NCBI GenBank assembly: GCA_965238215.1
Contig: OZ250180.1
Span: forward strand, 2,852,001-2,916,000
Reading direction: 5' to 3'
Length of the DNA: 64,000 bases
Origin: JAPULR01 sp965238215
GTDB taxonomy: Bacteria; Chloroflexota; Dehalococcoidia; Lucifugimonadales; GCA-2712585
The position numbers and the translations under genes are program-made. This document shows, piece by piece, positions 53,378 to 62,648 of the stretch. Under the pieces are notes generated by a model, which saw nothing but the letters and a program-made list of their open reading frames with translations, did not search any database and had not been told where the DNA came from. Numbering within the stretch: position 1 is the stretch's first letter; every line of letters starts with the position of its first letter.

Positions 53378-55455
53378 GCAGGCAGCTCCAGGAAGACACT
53401 CCATTATTGCAGGTGGAGCGTTTGGGCGTCACCTTCTACACGCCCCGGGGCGTGGTGCGGGCGGTGCGGGAGGCCTCGTTGGAAGTCCGGCGCGGCGAGC
53501 TGGTGGGCCTCGCGGGCGAGAGTGGGTGTGGCAAGTCCACCACCGCGTTCGCCATCGTAGGCTATCTGCCGGGAACGGCGCGAGTGGACGGCTCCATCCG
53601 CTTTGAGGATAGGGACATCACCGACATGTCGGCGTCCGAACTTCGTCACCTGCGTGGCAACCGCATCTCCATGGTATACCAGGACCCCGCCACATCGCTG
53701 AATCCCACCATGCGAGTGGGATCTCAGATAGAAGAGGTGCTGCGGGAGCATCTCGGCATGGACTCAGGCCAGGCCCGTCAACGGACGGCGAAGCTCTTCG
53801 AGAGCGTCGGTCTGGCCGAGCCGGAACTCATCGGCCGACGCTATCCCCATCAGCTCAGTGGGGGGATGCAGCAACGGGTGGTCATTGCCATGGCCCTGGC
53901 ATGCGAGCCAGATCTGCTCATTATGGACGAGCCCACCACCGGCTTGGACGTCACCACAGAGGCAACTATCCTGGATCTGGTGGTGGACCTCAAACAGCGA
54001 GTGAATGCCGGCATCCTCTACGTGAGTCACAACCTGGGTGTCGTTGCCCGGGTCGCCGACCGGGTGGTGGTGATGTACGCGGGCCAGACCGTTGAGCAGG
54101 CGCCGGTTGGTCAGCTGTTCAAAAGCCCCAAACACCCGTACACTACCGGACTCTTGGACTGCGTCCCGCAGCCGCCAACGGATAGCGGGACGGTCACCAA
54201 GCTCCGTAGCATACCCGGCGCCGTCTACGCCGCGGAAGAGGCGAGTACAGAAGGCTGTCTCTTCGCTCCGCGGTGCCCGATGGTGCAAGACTCGTGTCGA
54301 GTGGAATCGCCACAGATGCTGGACGTGGGAGATGACCACCAGTCGCGCTGCTTCTTCTGGAGCGATGTTCGTCCAGAAATCTGGGGCGAGGCGGAGCCAA
54401 GAGAGAAGGACACCATTCAGGCCGCTGAGCCGTTGCTTAGCGCAAGGGGCTTGCGGCGCTTCTACGGTCACTGGCAGCGCAAGTATCTGCTCTTCGGGCC
54501 GCGGGTGCGGCCGCCGGTGCGGGCGGTCACGGACGTGGATTTCAATGTTCCGACCGGGCGAACCTTGGGCATCGTAGGCGAAAGCGGCTCCGGCAAGACC
54601 ACTGTCGCTCGGGTGGTTGTGGGTCTGGCCCCACGAGATCGGGGCGACCTTCGGCTACGGGACGAAGAGCTGGCTCCCCCAGTCGGAAAACGGACTCGAG
54701 AGCAGCAGGCGGCAGTTCGGATGGTGTTCCAGAATCCTACATCCTCCCTCAACCCAAGACTCCCAATAAGCCATGCCATCCACAGATCGCTGAGAAAGTT
54801 CGCGCGGCTGAATAAGAGGGAGAGTCGGGAACGCGCCGAAGAGTTGCTGGAGGCCGTCGGACTGGACCCTGCGTATCTGGACCGTCACCCTGGCGAGCTG
54901 AGCGGCGGCCAGCAGCAGCGGGTCGCACTGGCGGGAGCCTTCGCCGGCAATGCTGACATTATAGTCGCCGACGAGGCGGTCTCATCGCTGGATGTCTCCG
55001 TTCAGGCCCAGGTGCTCAACCTGCTACAACGGCATCAACAAGAGGCAGGCACGTCCTACGTCTTCATATCCCATGACTTGGGAGTCGTGCGCTATATCTC
55101 AGACGACATCATGGCGCTTTATGCCGGGCATGTTGCCGAATCAGGACCTACAGAATGCGTGCTGACCGCGCCGTCACATCCGTACACCGAGGCGCTGCTC
55201 TCCGCGGTCCCTGTGCCCGATCCGGACGCCACACCCACGCGCATACGGCTCCCCGGCGCAGTCCCATCCCTCAGACAGCGTTTCCAGGGTTGCTTCTTCG
55301 CAGGACGTTGCCCCAGAAAGGTGGGCGATATCTGCGACACTACCCCGCCGCCAGGGCGCACGGGGCCAGACTCTCCTGACCATGTTATCTACTGCCATAT
55401 ACCTATAGATCAACTGATGGCGATGCAGCGGGAGCGGGGGAGTGAGGCGACTTAG
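53374..55455 (+). CDS. Fused double ATP-binding subunit (DppD-DppF type) of the peptide/nickel ABC transporter
   Basis: A 693-residue protein with two complete ATPase modules. Module 1: Walker A GLAGESGCGKSTTAFAIV (about residues 47-64), signature LSGGMQQRVVIAMALACEP, Walker B LLIMDEPTTGLDV. Module 2 starts near 352: Walker A GIVGESGSGKTTVARVVVGL, signature LSGGQQQRVALAGAFAGNA, Walker B IIVADEAVSSLDVS. Each half ends in the oligopeptide-transporter C-terminal Cys motif (GCLFAPRCPMVQDSC and GCFFAGRCPRKVGDIC), which binds a 4Fe-4S cluster in relatives. The start is a TTG overlapping the permease stop (TTGA), after AAGGAGAGGG. The D and F subunits are separate proteins in most operons; fused forms are known. 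Confidence 0.93.
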   Translation: MSRQLQEDTPLLQVERLGVTFYTPRGVVRAVREASLEVRRGELVGLAGESGCGKSTTAFAIVGYLPGTARVDGSIRFEDRDITDMSASELRHLRGNRISMVYQDPATSLNPTMRVGSQIEEVLREHLGMDSGQARQRTAKLFESVGLAEPELIGRRYPHQLSGGMQQRVVIAMALACEPDLLIMDEPTTGLDVTTEATILDLVVDLKQRVNAGILYVSHNLGVVARVADRVVVMYAGQTVEQAPVGQLFKSPKHPYTTGLLDCVPQPPTDSGTVTKLRSIPGAVYAAEEASTEGCLFAPRCPMVQDSCRVESPQMLDVGDDHQSRCFFWSDVRPEIWGEAEPREKDTIQAAEPLLSARGLRRFYGHWQRKYLLFGPRVRPPVRAVTDVDFNVPTGRTLGIVGESGSGKTTVARVVVGLAPRDRGDLRLRDEELAPPVGKRTREQQAAVRMVFQNPTSSLNPRLPISHAIHRSLRKFARLNKRESRERAEELLEAVGLDPAYLDRHPGELSGGQQQRVALAGAFAGNADIIVADEAVSSLDVSVQAQVLNLLQRHQQEAGTSYVFISHDLGVVRYISDDIMALYAGHVAESGPTECVLTAPSHPYTEALLSAVPVPDPDATPTRIRLPGAVPSLRQRFQGCFFAGRCPRKVGDICDTTPPPGRTGPDSPDHVIYCHIPIDQLMAMQRERGSEAT

Positions 55456-56350
55456 AGTACGGGCGGGCGTGGCTGGACTTTCCAATCAGACAGTACTAGA
55501 AAGTTGGGCCTAGGCTATCGAATTTACGCCGCCAGCAGCACCGCCAGGTCGTGTTCACGGTGGAGTTCGACCTCCTCACCCCGGACCTGTAAAAGACAGA
55601 GAAATAATGGACCTATAAGGCGGGGCAACCGCTAGAACAGGCGGTGGAAAACCGGACCACCCCCCGCCCTCGATAGTGTTGAATGGAAGCATTATGAAGT
55701 GTCTACACTGATATTTGCCGCCATTTTCCCTGGACATCGATATGGTCAGAATCTGCCTCACCAAGCTTGTGAATTGGTTTATCCGTGCCTCACATACCCA
55801 CCTACATGCCGAAAATGGTTCTGCCTATTGTATAGTCAGGCCCACCAATTCATAGCTAAGACCGGCAAAGACTCGAACTCGCCTTTTCGTACATCAATGG
55901 CGTTCTTGGGGTATCTTTCTAATATTGGTCCCTCGAAAATGCTATTACAGAGCAGCAATCCTCTAGTTCGATCTCCGATTTTGTTACTTTTTCAATTTTG
56001 ACGCATTTTGGGCTAACCAATGGGGGCCACCTAGGTAGGGCAGGAAGTTGACAAGTACTTTCGCCAATTGGTGGCCGTAACTTCGATTGACAAGTCCTAC
56101 GCTTTCTCAGTTACAGGCTCCTCTAGGTCTGGCCTCTAACTGGGGGATTCCGTGTAGATTAAACAGGACTGGACGACAAATGTAGCACCGCTACTCAAGG
56201 TTCTTGAGGAAATTGTGTCCCCCTTATGATGTAAATGGCCAGCATAAGTGTCCTATCTAACAGGCCAGCAGCACTTTGGGTTTGACCCGAACCGAGATCG
56301 TCCGAGCATCATCGCGGTCTCAATGCTGGGGATTTTCAACACTTGCTCAC
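55456..56350. other. Long stretch without a supported gene
   Basis: Only short, composition-driven frames occur here. The segment GACTCGAACTCGCCTTTTCG near 55872 is similar to sequence just after the tRNA-Ala gene at about 37514. It looks like a graveyard of remnant DNA between the ABC operon and the IS1182 element. Confidence 0.45.
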
Positions 56351-56515
56351 TCAACCGCGTGTTTTTGCGTCTGATGTCCAAGCATACGGTAGCCGATCCG
56401 GGGTTCGGTGAAAATGTAAGTGGGGTTACCGGCGTCATCGCCCAACTTGATGCGGAGGTTCTTGACCACAGTGCGCATGGGCCGCAGGTCACCGGGGTTC
56501 CGCGGCCCCCAGACA
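56351..56515 (-). pseudogene. C-terminal fragment of a response regulator (winged-helix), truncated near IS1182
   Basis: The minus strand reads HVWGPRNPGDLRPM, then RTVVKNLRIKLGDDAGNPTY and IFTEPRIGYRMLGHQTQKHA to a TGA at 56353-56351. This is nearly the same as the end of the broken response regulator at 37903-38709, and similarity extends into the 3' flank. The 5' part of the gene is absent: similarity stops about 20 bases from the IS1182 end at 56533. It is a second, independent copy of the gene family or a duplicated segment. Confidence 0.8.
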
Positions 56516-56532
56516 TGTTGGGGATTATATAG

Positions 56533-58006
56533 CTAGGAGTGTGTCCGAGTAAGGGCAAGGGGTTGAGGGAGATATGTCCTGGGTCGGATGGAGACAACCA
56601 TTTTGCCCCTCGGAGTCGCAAGTGTCCCATCAGTTCCCTGAAAATCGTGTCCCCCATCGGCTCAGACGGGTTTGATGCAGCTTCGACGGTTCGTCTCAAC
56701 CCTGTCTCGGCGCGGAGTTTGAACCCAGCCCTGTACAGCTTCAGAAGGTTATGGCCCAGGCAGATCAGCAGCCACTCACCGTTCACCTTGTCCAGACCAC
56801 GCAGCAGGAACTGCCGGAAGCCCCGACCATGCTTGATCTGACCGAATACCGGCTCCACGGTCTCCATCCGTAAGGCGTAACGCTGTCTACCACGTTTCGT
56901 GCGAAGCTTCCGACGCATCCGGTCTCTTGCTGAAAGATGTTTCGGTATCCGGCCACGGGGAGCGGGCGGCAATATCCTGCCATGACGAGTCTGATCAGGG
57001 GCTATGAAGGGATCCATTCCCAGTGCGTGGATCTTCTCGGTCGCCTCCGCAGAGTAGTAACCCGCGTCTGCGGATACCTCCCGGGGAACCTCCCCGGCGT
57101 TGGCTATGGCCTCCTCCATCATGACCACCGCCTGCCGCTTGTCCGAGGACTGGTTGGTCGCCCGCGCCGCCACTATCACCTGGCTCGAACTGTCCACCAC
57201 CGCCTGAGAGTTGTATGCCTGTACGTACTGACGGCCTCCCCGCTCGGGCATGATGCGCGATTCAGGGTCGGTGAAGTTGCGCTGCGCGCTCTCATCAGGG
57301 ACCCCACTATGCGCTCCATCCTCTGACACAGCCTCAACCTCGGCTTCCAGAGCCCCCATCGCCTCTCGTATCTTCCTGAGCCGACCCTCCCGAAAGGCCA
57401 ACTCTGCAGGCAGCTCGTCTCCGCGCTTGTCCCTACCGAACCGCCGGTCCTCCTCTTCATCCAACTCCGCCGCCCTGCGCAGCAACTGTTCCACCTCAGC
57501 TTCCAACTCAGCACACTTCTCCCTCATCCGCCCATAACTCATAGCCTTGTGCTTCGATGCGTTCGCCTTCACCTTTGTCCCGTCCAGCGACACGTGGCCC
57601 AGCTTCACAAGACCAGCACGCTGACACACCGACAGCACCCCCAAGAACAACTTAGACAACTCACGCAGGTGATCCTTACGAAAGTCCGATATCGTCCTGA
57701 AGTCCGGCGTGTTGTTGGCAGCCAGTACCCGAATCGCGATGTCCTCCCGCAGACGCTGGGCGATCCGGCGCGACGATGCCACCCCTACGAGTAGCCGTAG
57801 ACCAATACCTTGACCATCATCCGTGGATGATAAGGTGGACCACCTCGACTCTCACCCTCGTACACCGACGTGATGCCCGACAGCTCCAACTGGTCTACGA
57901 TCTCGGAGATGAAATATGACAGGTGGTCCGCTGGCAACCACTCCTGCATCGCTACCGGAAGCAGAAACTGCTGGTTCGGTTCGTAGGAACGATAGGTCTT
58001 GCTCAT
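56533..58006 (-). pseudogene. IS1182-family transposase, frameshifted
   Basis: The N-terminal frame from 58006 reads MSKTYRSYEPNQQFLLPVAM, then PYHPRMMVKVLVYGYS and stops at TAG 57787-57785. One lost G restores the frame into GVASSRRIAQRLREDIAIRV (57782 onward), NTPDFRTISDFRKDHLRELS, the Lys-rich GTKVKANASKHKAMSYGRMR, and the catalytic DDE parts SLDGTKVK, VSADAGYYSAEATEKI and METVEPVFGQIKHGRGFRQF. The frame has no stop before the left inverted repeat; it runs out through the TIR into the neighbouring DNA (to 56253). It is probably inactive unless frameshifting rescues it. Confidence 0.85.
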
Positions 58007-58087
58007 TGATCACCCCCATACCCCTTGGCTGTCTTCTCATCATACTCCCTATAGTTCACCAACGGTATTACTCGGACACACTCCTAG
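56533..58087 (-). mobile_element. IS1182-family insertion sequence
   Basis: A 1555-base element bounded by perfect 20-base inverted repeats CTAGGAGTGTGTCCGAGTAA (left 56533-56552; complement at 58068-58087). The outer CTAG may itself be the target duplication. It lies between a response-regulator fragment and the first CRISPR repeat. Confidence 0.88.
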
Positions 58088-58357
58088 GTTCCCCCGCACC
58101 CGCGGGGATAGACCGGTGACAGACGCTAGGGATGCTTTGGCAACGTTGGATCCCCGCACCCGCGGGGATAGACCCATCATACGGCCGCCGTAGTTAGGCT
58201 TTCCCTTGGTTCCCCCGCACCCGCGGGGATAGACCGATGGGGTGAAAGTGGAGGTGACATTAGAGAAAGGTTCCCCCGCACCCACGGGGATAGACCCATT
58301 TCCAAGGAGTGCGAATGGTGCGGACATACGGTTCCCCCGCACCCGTGGGGATAGACC
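58087..58357. CRISPR. Short orphan CRISPR array (type I-E-like repeats), 5 repeats and 4 spacers
   Basis: Repeats of 28 bases, core CCCCGCACCCGCGGGGATAG, start at 58087, 58147, 58208, 58269 and 58330. Spacers are 32, 33, 33 and 33 bases. Repeat 2 is degenerate in its first five positions; repeats 4 and 5 have one change each in the stem loop (CCCACGGGG, CCCGTGGGG), a typical decay towards the leader-distal end. Length and palindrome CCCCGCACCCGCGGGG match type I-E repeats. No cas gene is in the window. The first repeat abuts the IS1182 end, so the array is likely truncated there. Confidence 0.93.
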
Positions 58358-58456
58358 TCCCTGTCATCACCAGTCCCTCCCTGCGAAGGATCCGGTACAC
58401 CGTGGACTCCGATACGGAGAAGCCCCCGTAGTCGGTGAAGCAAGCCGCCAACTGGC
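58358..58456 (-). pseudogene. Transposase fragment (IS3/IS-rve-like helix-turn-helix region)
   Basis: The minus strand reads CGQLAACFTDYGGFSVSEST then VYRILRREGLVMTGR. This matches the segment between HTH and integrase core in IS3-like transposases. Only about 33 codons remain, between the last CRISPR repeat and the tail of a broken siderophore-interacting gene. Confidence 0.6.
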
Positions 58457-58459
58457 CGC

Positions 58460-59022
58460 AGACTCCAGCTCCAGCTCCTCCTATTCGTCCCGCACTTCGG
58501 CGAGCACGATACCCGCATGGAAGACGGGAGTACGTCAAGCAGAGTTCCTACGGCAGGCAGAGCGGTTTTGTCTCCAGCGATGACATACTAATTGGCGGAT
58601 ACGTCCGGAAAGTAAGTGCCCCCGGAGCGTCCGCTGATGATGGCGACATCATCCTCCTTCGAGGCCCACGCAGCGCCGGGACCTCCGCCGTGCAAAGCAA
58701 TCTCGATGTCCAGCTCCAACTTCTCCGGTTTCCAGCGACGCGGCGTGTAAAAGCGGCTGGGCGGCAAGGAACTGCCCTGGGGAAAGGCGTTGCCCTCAGG
58801 CCCCTCAACCGGGAAGACCAACTCTCCCGTCACGCTGTTGGGCAGAAAGACCCGCAAGTGCGAAGCGGGTCCAGCGTAATGAAACCCCGCCAACTGTTCA
58901 CCGCCGAAGGTTATCCGCATCATGTGCGGCGTGAGTTGCTTTACCCGTCGCACATTGACTATAAGGGGAGGCGGTGGTCTGAATGGAACTGAGTACACCA
59001 ATATGGGAAACAGAGCGATCAT
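58460..59022 (-). pseudogene. Siderophore-interacting protein (FAD-binding ferric reductase) remnant
   Basis: From the ATG at 59022 (GGAG upstream) the frame has the SIP/ViuB-type FAD domain: LTPHMMRITFGGEQLAGFHY, then ASHLRVFLPNS, SRFYTPRRWKPEKLELDIEI (RxYTPR flavin motif), HGGGPGAAWASKEDDVAIIS. A TAG at 58590-58588 interrupts SAN-[TAG]-YVIAGDKTALPAVGT, where relatives read W or another residue before Y[VL][IL]AGDETALPA. Further on, PSSMR shifts by a base to IVLAEVRDE, another TAG (58483-58481) and EELELESAAS, joined to the transposase scrap. The C-terminal NAD(P)H-binding part is lost. The protein would have reduced ferric-siderophore or heme iron. Confidence 0.7.
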
Positions 59023-59105
59023 GTTGCAATTGCTCCTTCTCCCTTCTTGTCTGCCGGGCCTGTTGTCAATGGCCTCTCGGATCGGCGCATCAAATGGCCC
59101 AGCCT

Positions 59106-59453
59106 CTAGATACCCCTTTGAGTAAGGCTGATACCGTTGCCTTCCGGGTCCGCCACGTGCGCTAGGATAATGCCCTCTCCGGTTCGTTCCTCCGGGGGGC
59201 TGATTAGCCTGCCACCGGAAGCGCTGATCTCTTCGCATCCCGCAGCAACGTCGGAAACAGTGAAGCCGAGCCCGTTGGGGCTGTACTCCCCATCGCCCCC
59301 TGCGTGCAGAGCCACTACCGAGTCGTCGCTTCCTAATTCGGACCAGTTTTTCGTATGCAGTTTGACTTCGAGCCCAAACACGTTGTTGTAGAATGCTACG
59401 GCTCGGTCCATGTCCTAAGCCATCAGCATGAAGTAGACTTTCTGTACGTCCAT
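59106..59453 (-). pseudogene. VOC-family protein with an in-frame TAG near the N-terminus
   Basis: The frame starts at ATG 59453 after GGAGGTGCAA and reads MDVQKVYFMLMA, then TAG at 59417-59415, then DMDRAVAFYNNVFGLEVKLH. Apart from the TAG the 115-residue glyoxalase-like domain is complete, with GLGFTVSDVAAGCEEISASG and IILAHVADPEGNGISLTQ carrying the C-terminal metal Glu region. If the TAG is real, translation might restart at MDRAVAF (59411), producing a protein without its first beta strand. It lies downstream of the heme monooxygenase gene in the same operon direction. Confidence 0.7.
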
Positions 59454-59486
59454 TTGCACCTCCTCGTTTGTGCGCTCTTCCCGCCC

Positions 59487-59813
59487 TCAGGCCATGTCGC
59501 CAGTCGCGTCTTCGTTGGGCCACTCCACTACATCAAAGGAAAAGAGCGTGGCGCGAGCCACAGGCCTTTCGCTGTCCCTATTGGCGTGACCTTTGCGGAA
59601 CGCGTCGCTAGACACCCAGCGCTGGAAATCCTCTTCTGACCGCCATCGGGTGCAGACAAAGTAGCGGGTCTCTCCTTTCACTGGCCGAAGCAAATGAAAG
59701 CCTTCAAGGCCCTCCATCTGCTCCACTGACTGGTTGCGATTGCCAAACCGAGCCTCAAGCTCAGCCTCCTTCCCTTTGATAACGGTTATGGCGTTTATCT
59801 TTACGACACTCAT
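59487..59813 (-). CDS. Heme-degrading monooxygenase, ABM/IsdG-like
   Basis: A 108-residue protein of the antibiotic-biosynthesis-monooxygenase fold. It begins MSVVKINAITVIKGKEAELE and continues EGFHLLRPVKGETRYFVCTR and EDFQRWVSSDAFRKGHANRD. Asn7, Trp66 and His76 fall at the positions of the catalytic Asn-Trp-His triad of IsdG-type heme oxygenases, which open the heme ring and free iron. The context supports it: it follows the heme ABC ATPase by 18 bases. The ATG at 59813 follows GGAGAGAGGG. It is one of the few intact genes of the locus. Confidence 0.85.
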   Translation of the reverse strand: MSVVKINAITVIKGKEAELEARFGNRNQSVEQMEGLEGFHLLRPVKGETRYFVCTRWRSEEDFQRWVSSDAFRKGHANRDSERPVARATLFSFDVVEWPNEDATGDMA

Positions 59814-59831
59814 CCCTCTCTCCTTTCAATC

Positions 59832-60629
59832 CTAATTTTCTCTTTCATTTGGTCTATGGTTCAATGTGATATGAGCGGTCATGGCCGATCCGTTGGGCGA
59901 CGCGAGTACGACGGGCTTCTTGGTCTTCGGGTGGGGTATGACGATGACCTCATGATGGAATACTTCGGAAAGGAGGTGCGGCGTTATAACCTCTTCGGGT
60001 CTTCCTGTTGTGACCACTCGTCCCTCTGAAATGACCATCGCGTGGTCGGCAAAGGCGGCGGCTAGATTCAAGTCGTGGAGTACTGCTAGAACAGATCGCC
60101 CTTCGTCTCCAAGCCTCCTGCACAACGACATCACCAACTGCTGGTGGGATATGTCCAGGGCGTTTGTGGGTTCGTCCAACAGTATTACCGGCGTGTCTTG
60201 GGCTAGGACGCGCGCGAGGGAGACCCGCCGCTGTTCGCCTCCCGAAAGGGTCGGATAGACTCGATCGGCCAGATGCAATATCTGCACCTGCTTCATGGCA
60301 TCTTCCACTGCCGCAAAGTCGGTCTCGGTAGGAGACCTCCACCGCGGGATGTGAGGAAGTCTGCCCATCATCACTACCTCCCGCACCGTGAAAGGGAATC
60401 GGATGTGCGTTTGCTGAGTGAACATAGATCGCAAGCGTGCAAGGATGGCGGGCTTCGTCTCGCTCACGTCGCGCCCGCACACCTGCACTTCCCCCTCCAT
60501 GGGCAGCAGGTCTCCGGCCAGAACCCCGCACAGGGTGGATTTTCCGGCCCCGTTGGGACCTACCACTGCCAGCATGGAGCCAGGCTGGAGGTCCAACTCC
60601 ACTCGACTTATTAGAACCCTATCGCCCAC
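59832..60629 (-). CDS. hmuV: Heme/iron ABC transporter ATP-binding protein (HmuV-like), 5' end removed by an IS
   Basis: A FepC/HmuV-type ATPase: Walker A AVVGPNGAGKSTLCGVLAGD (about residues 22-41), Q-loop FTQQTHIRFPFTVREVVMMG, signature LSGGEQRRVSLARVLAQDTP, Walker B VILLDEPTNALD, then the HDLNLAAAFAD switch His. A run of residues that should precede Walker A survives in frame as LSDVVGDRVLISRVELDLQP. The roughly 20 N-terminal residues before that are missing because an IS5/IS427 element ends at about 60641. The GTG at 60629 could act as a start, but expression would depend on the IS. It would energise the heme permease upstream (61540). Confidence 0.85.
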   Translation of the reverse strand: MGDRVLISRVELDLQPGSMLAVVGPNGAGKSTLCGVLAGDLLPMEGEVQVCGRDVSETKPAILARLRSMFTQQTHIRFPFTVREVVMMGRLPHIPRWRSPTETDFAAVEDAMKQVQILHLADRVYPTLSGGEQRRVSLARVLAQDTPVILLDEPTNALDISHQQLVMSLCRRLGDEGRSVLAVLHDLNLAAAFADHAMVISEGRVVTTGRPEEVITPHLLSEVFHHEVIVIPHPKTKKPVVLASPNGSAMTAHITLNHRPNEREN

Positions 60630-60640
60630 GACATCACTAA

Positions 60641-61517
60641 GAGGGTGTCTAAAAAGTATAGGATTGTGCTAAGCGGCGTAGCATCAGGCCAGTCATGGCG
60701 GTATAGACCCACGCTTCCGTAGTCTGAGGCAATTCCTCATAGTCCTTGCTCAGACGGCGATACCGGCCCAACCAGGCAAACGTACGCTCTACAACCCAAC
60801 GGCGTGGAAGTATCTGGAAGGTGTGTTGACGGGTTGGACGCCGCACTATTTCCAAGTCCCATCCACACATGTTTCGCGCCCACTCCACCAGCTTGCCTGC
60901 GTAGGCCCCATCAGCCCAGATCCGCTTCAACCGGGGAAACCGGCCTACCAAACGCATCAGCGCCAACCTAGCCCCGTCTCTATCCTGAATATTGGCCGGA
61001 TGCACCACCACTGTCAACAGCAATCCTGTGGTGTCTACTACTATGTGTCGCTTTCTTCCACAGACCTTCTTACCAGCATCATAGCCACGAGGCCCCCTTT
61101 TTCCGTGGTCTTGACCGATTGGCTGTCTATGATGGCCCCGCTGGGACTGGCAACTCGTCCCCCAGCCAAGCGTAACCGGTCACGCAGCGCTTCATGTATC
61201 CGCTCCATGGTCCCATCTCCACGCCAAGTGCGGAAGTAGTGGAACGTGATGCGCCACGGAGGCAGGTCGTGAGGGAGCATTCGCCATGCGCATCCGGTGC
61301 GCAACACATAACGAATACCGTTCACCACCTCCCTGCGCGGGTATTTGATCGGCCGGCCTGCTGGTTTGGGGGTAGGCAGCAACGGTCCCAAGAGTTGCCA
61401 TTCTTTGTCGCTCAGGTCGCTTGGATATCTCTCTCTGCTCATGGAACACCACTTTAGGTGCTCTCATATCTACATTCCTACTGCTACCAGGGACGCTTTC
61501 TTAGACACTTTCTTAGT
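60641..61517 (-). mobile_element. IS5-family (IS427-type) insertion between heme permease and ATPase
   Basis: The ends carry imperfect inverted repeats GAGGGTGTCTAAAAAG (left, 60641) and, read inward from the right, GAAAGTGTCTAAGAAAG (to 61517). CTAA and TTAG lie just outside. The element interrupts the 5' end of the HmuV-like gene and separates it from the permease gene that it should follow directly. Confidence 0.8.
60649..61442 (-). CDS. IS5/IS427-group transposase in two overlapping frames (programmed frameshift type)
   Basis: ORF A (61442-61041) holds RYPSDLSDKEWQLLGPLLPT, RYVLRTGCAWRMLPHDLPPW and the first catalytic Asp in SGAIIDSQSVKTTEKGG. ORF B (61023-60649; its frame extends upstream into A) holds RGYDAGKKVCGRKRHIVVDT, the second Asp in RIWADGAYAGKLVEWA and the Glu in RWVVERTFAWLGRYRRLSKD. 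A slippery run AAAAAGGGGG lies just after TTE (about 61103-61112), where a -1 shift joins the two, the normal mechanism of this group. Both parts are intact, so the element may be active. It ends the 5' truncated heme ATPase gene. Confidence 0.88.
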
Positions 61518-61539
61518 CATTTTGCCCTCAACCTAGGTG

Positions 61540-62648
61540 TCATTGTGCGCCTATCCAGGATCTATGGGTTCGATGCACGAGCCAAAGGAAGAAGGGGCCT
61601 CCCACCATGGCGGTGACGGCGCCGAGGGGAAGTTCTGCCGGCAGTACGACAGTCCGCGCGAGGAGGTCGGCCAGCAGAAGCGCCGTCGCTCCGCCCAGGA
61701 TACTTGCTGGAAGTAGAAAGCTATGGTCAGGCCCAACGATGAGTCTGATCACGTGGGGCACCACCAGACCCACGAACCCGATGATGCCAGCCACCGAGAC
61801 GGCCGCGCCGGTCACCAACGCGCAGAGAACTATGACGCTCAGATGCACCCGCTCCGTCGACACTCCGAGATGACGGGCCTCCCGGTCCCCGAGGTTCAGC
61901 AGGTTGAGCGCCCTGGCCGATAGGGGCAGTAGAACCAGACCAACGACCAAGAAGGGGGTTACCGCGCTCACCACCGGCCAGGTCGCGCCGCCAATGCTTC
62001 CCAACATCCAAAACGTGATGCTTCGCAACTGGTCGTCGTCCGCTATGAATGTGAGCATCCCCGTGAAGGCCCCGGCCGTTGCGTTTACCGCGATTCCGGC
62101 AAGTATCAGCGTCGTTACCTCAGTCTGTCCGCGACTCCTAGCTACAAGGTAGACAACCGCCGTTGCGATGAGGCTGCTCAGGAATGCGCAAACCGTGATG
62201 GCGCTCGTGCTGAATAAGCTAAAGCCTAGAACGATGGCGGCCACGGCTCCGACTGCCGCCCCACTGGAAACGCCGATGACGCCAGGCTCTGCCAGGGGGG
62301 TTCCGAAACACGCCCTGCAGGGCAGCACCGGCGATTCCCAAGCCCCCGCCAACCAGGAATGCCAAGGACTACCCGGGGAAGGCGTATATTCCATAGGATT
62401 GAGTCCGTGCGCGGCTCAAAGGGGATGCCGCTGTCAATTCCTACGTGGCTTAGGAATATAGAAATGGCCTGTGCGGGCGGAATCTCCACGGCGCCCATCC
62501 CGATATTCGCGAATAAAGCCACGACGAATAGGGCCAGCATTATGGCCAGAAGCGAGGAGGAGGTGAGACGGCGGGCTTGCGCCAGCCGCCTTAGTTTCCT
62601 CGTGAACGTCCGTGAGCCTGTGGACGCCATTGCTTCGCTGCGAGCCAC
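61540..62648 (-). pseudogene. hmuU: Heme/iron ABC transporter permease (FecCD/HmuU-like), two single-base frameshifts
   Basis: The N-terminal frame (62648-62226) gives LLAIMLALFVVALFANIGMG (TM1) and ILWNIRLPRVVL, the family motif. An extra base near 62363 sends the frame to FLVGGGLGIAGAALQGVFRN, found one frame over; an extra C in a run of six near 62300 returns it to LAEPGVIGVSSGAAVGAVAA, which continues to the end with IRLIVGPDHSFLLPASILGG and AELPLGAVTAMVGGPFFLWL. Without these two indels the protein would be a normal 10-TM FecCD permease of about 350 residues. The start GTG at 62648 overlaps the upstream gene's TAG. Homopolymer errors in the sequence are a possible alternative. Confidence 0.8.

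Noticed and set aside
57785..57790. IS1182 transposase frameshift as programmed recoding
   Set aside because: No slippery heptamer is seen; a single lost G explains it, and this family normally has one uninterrupted frame.
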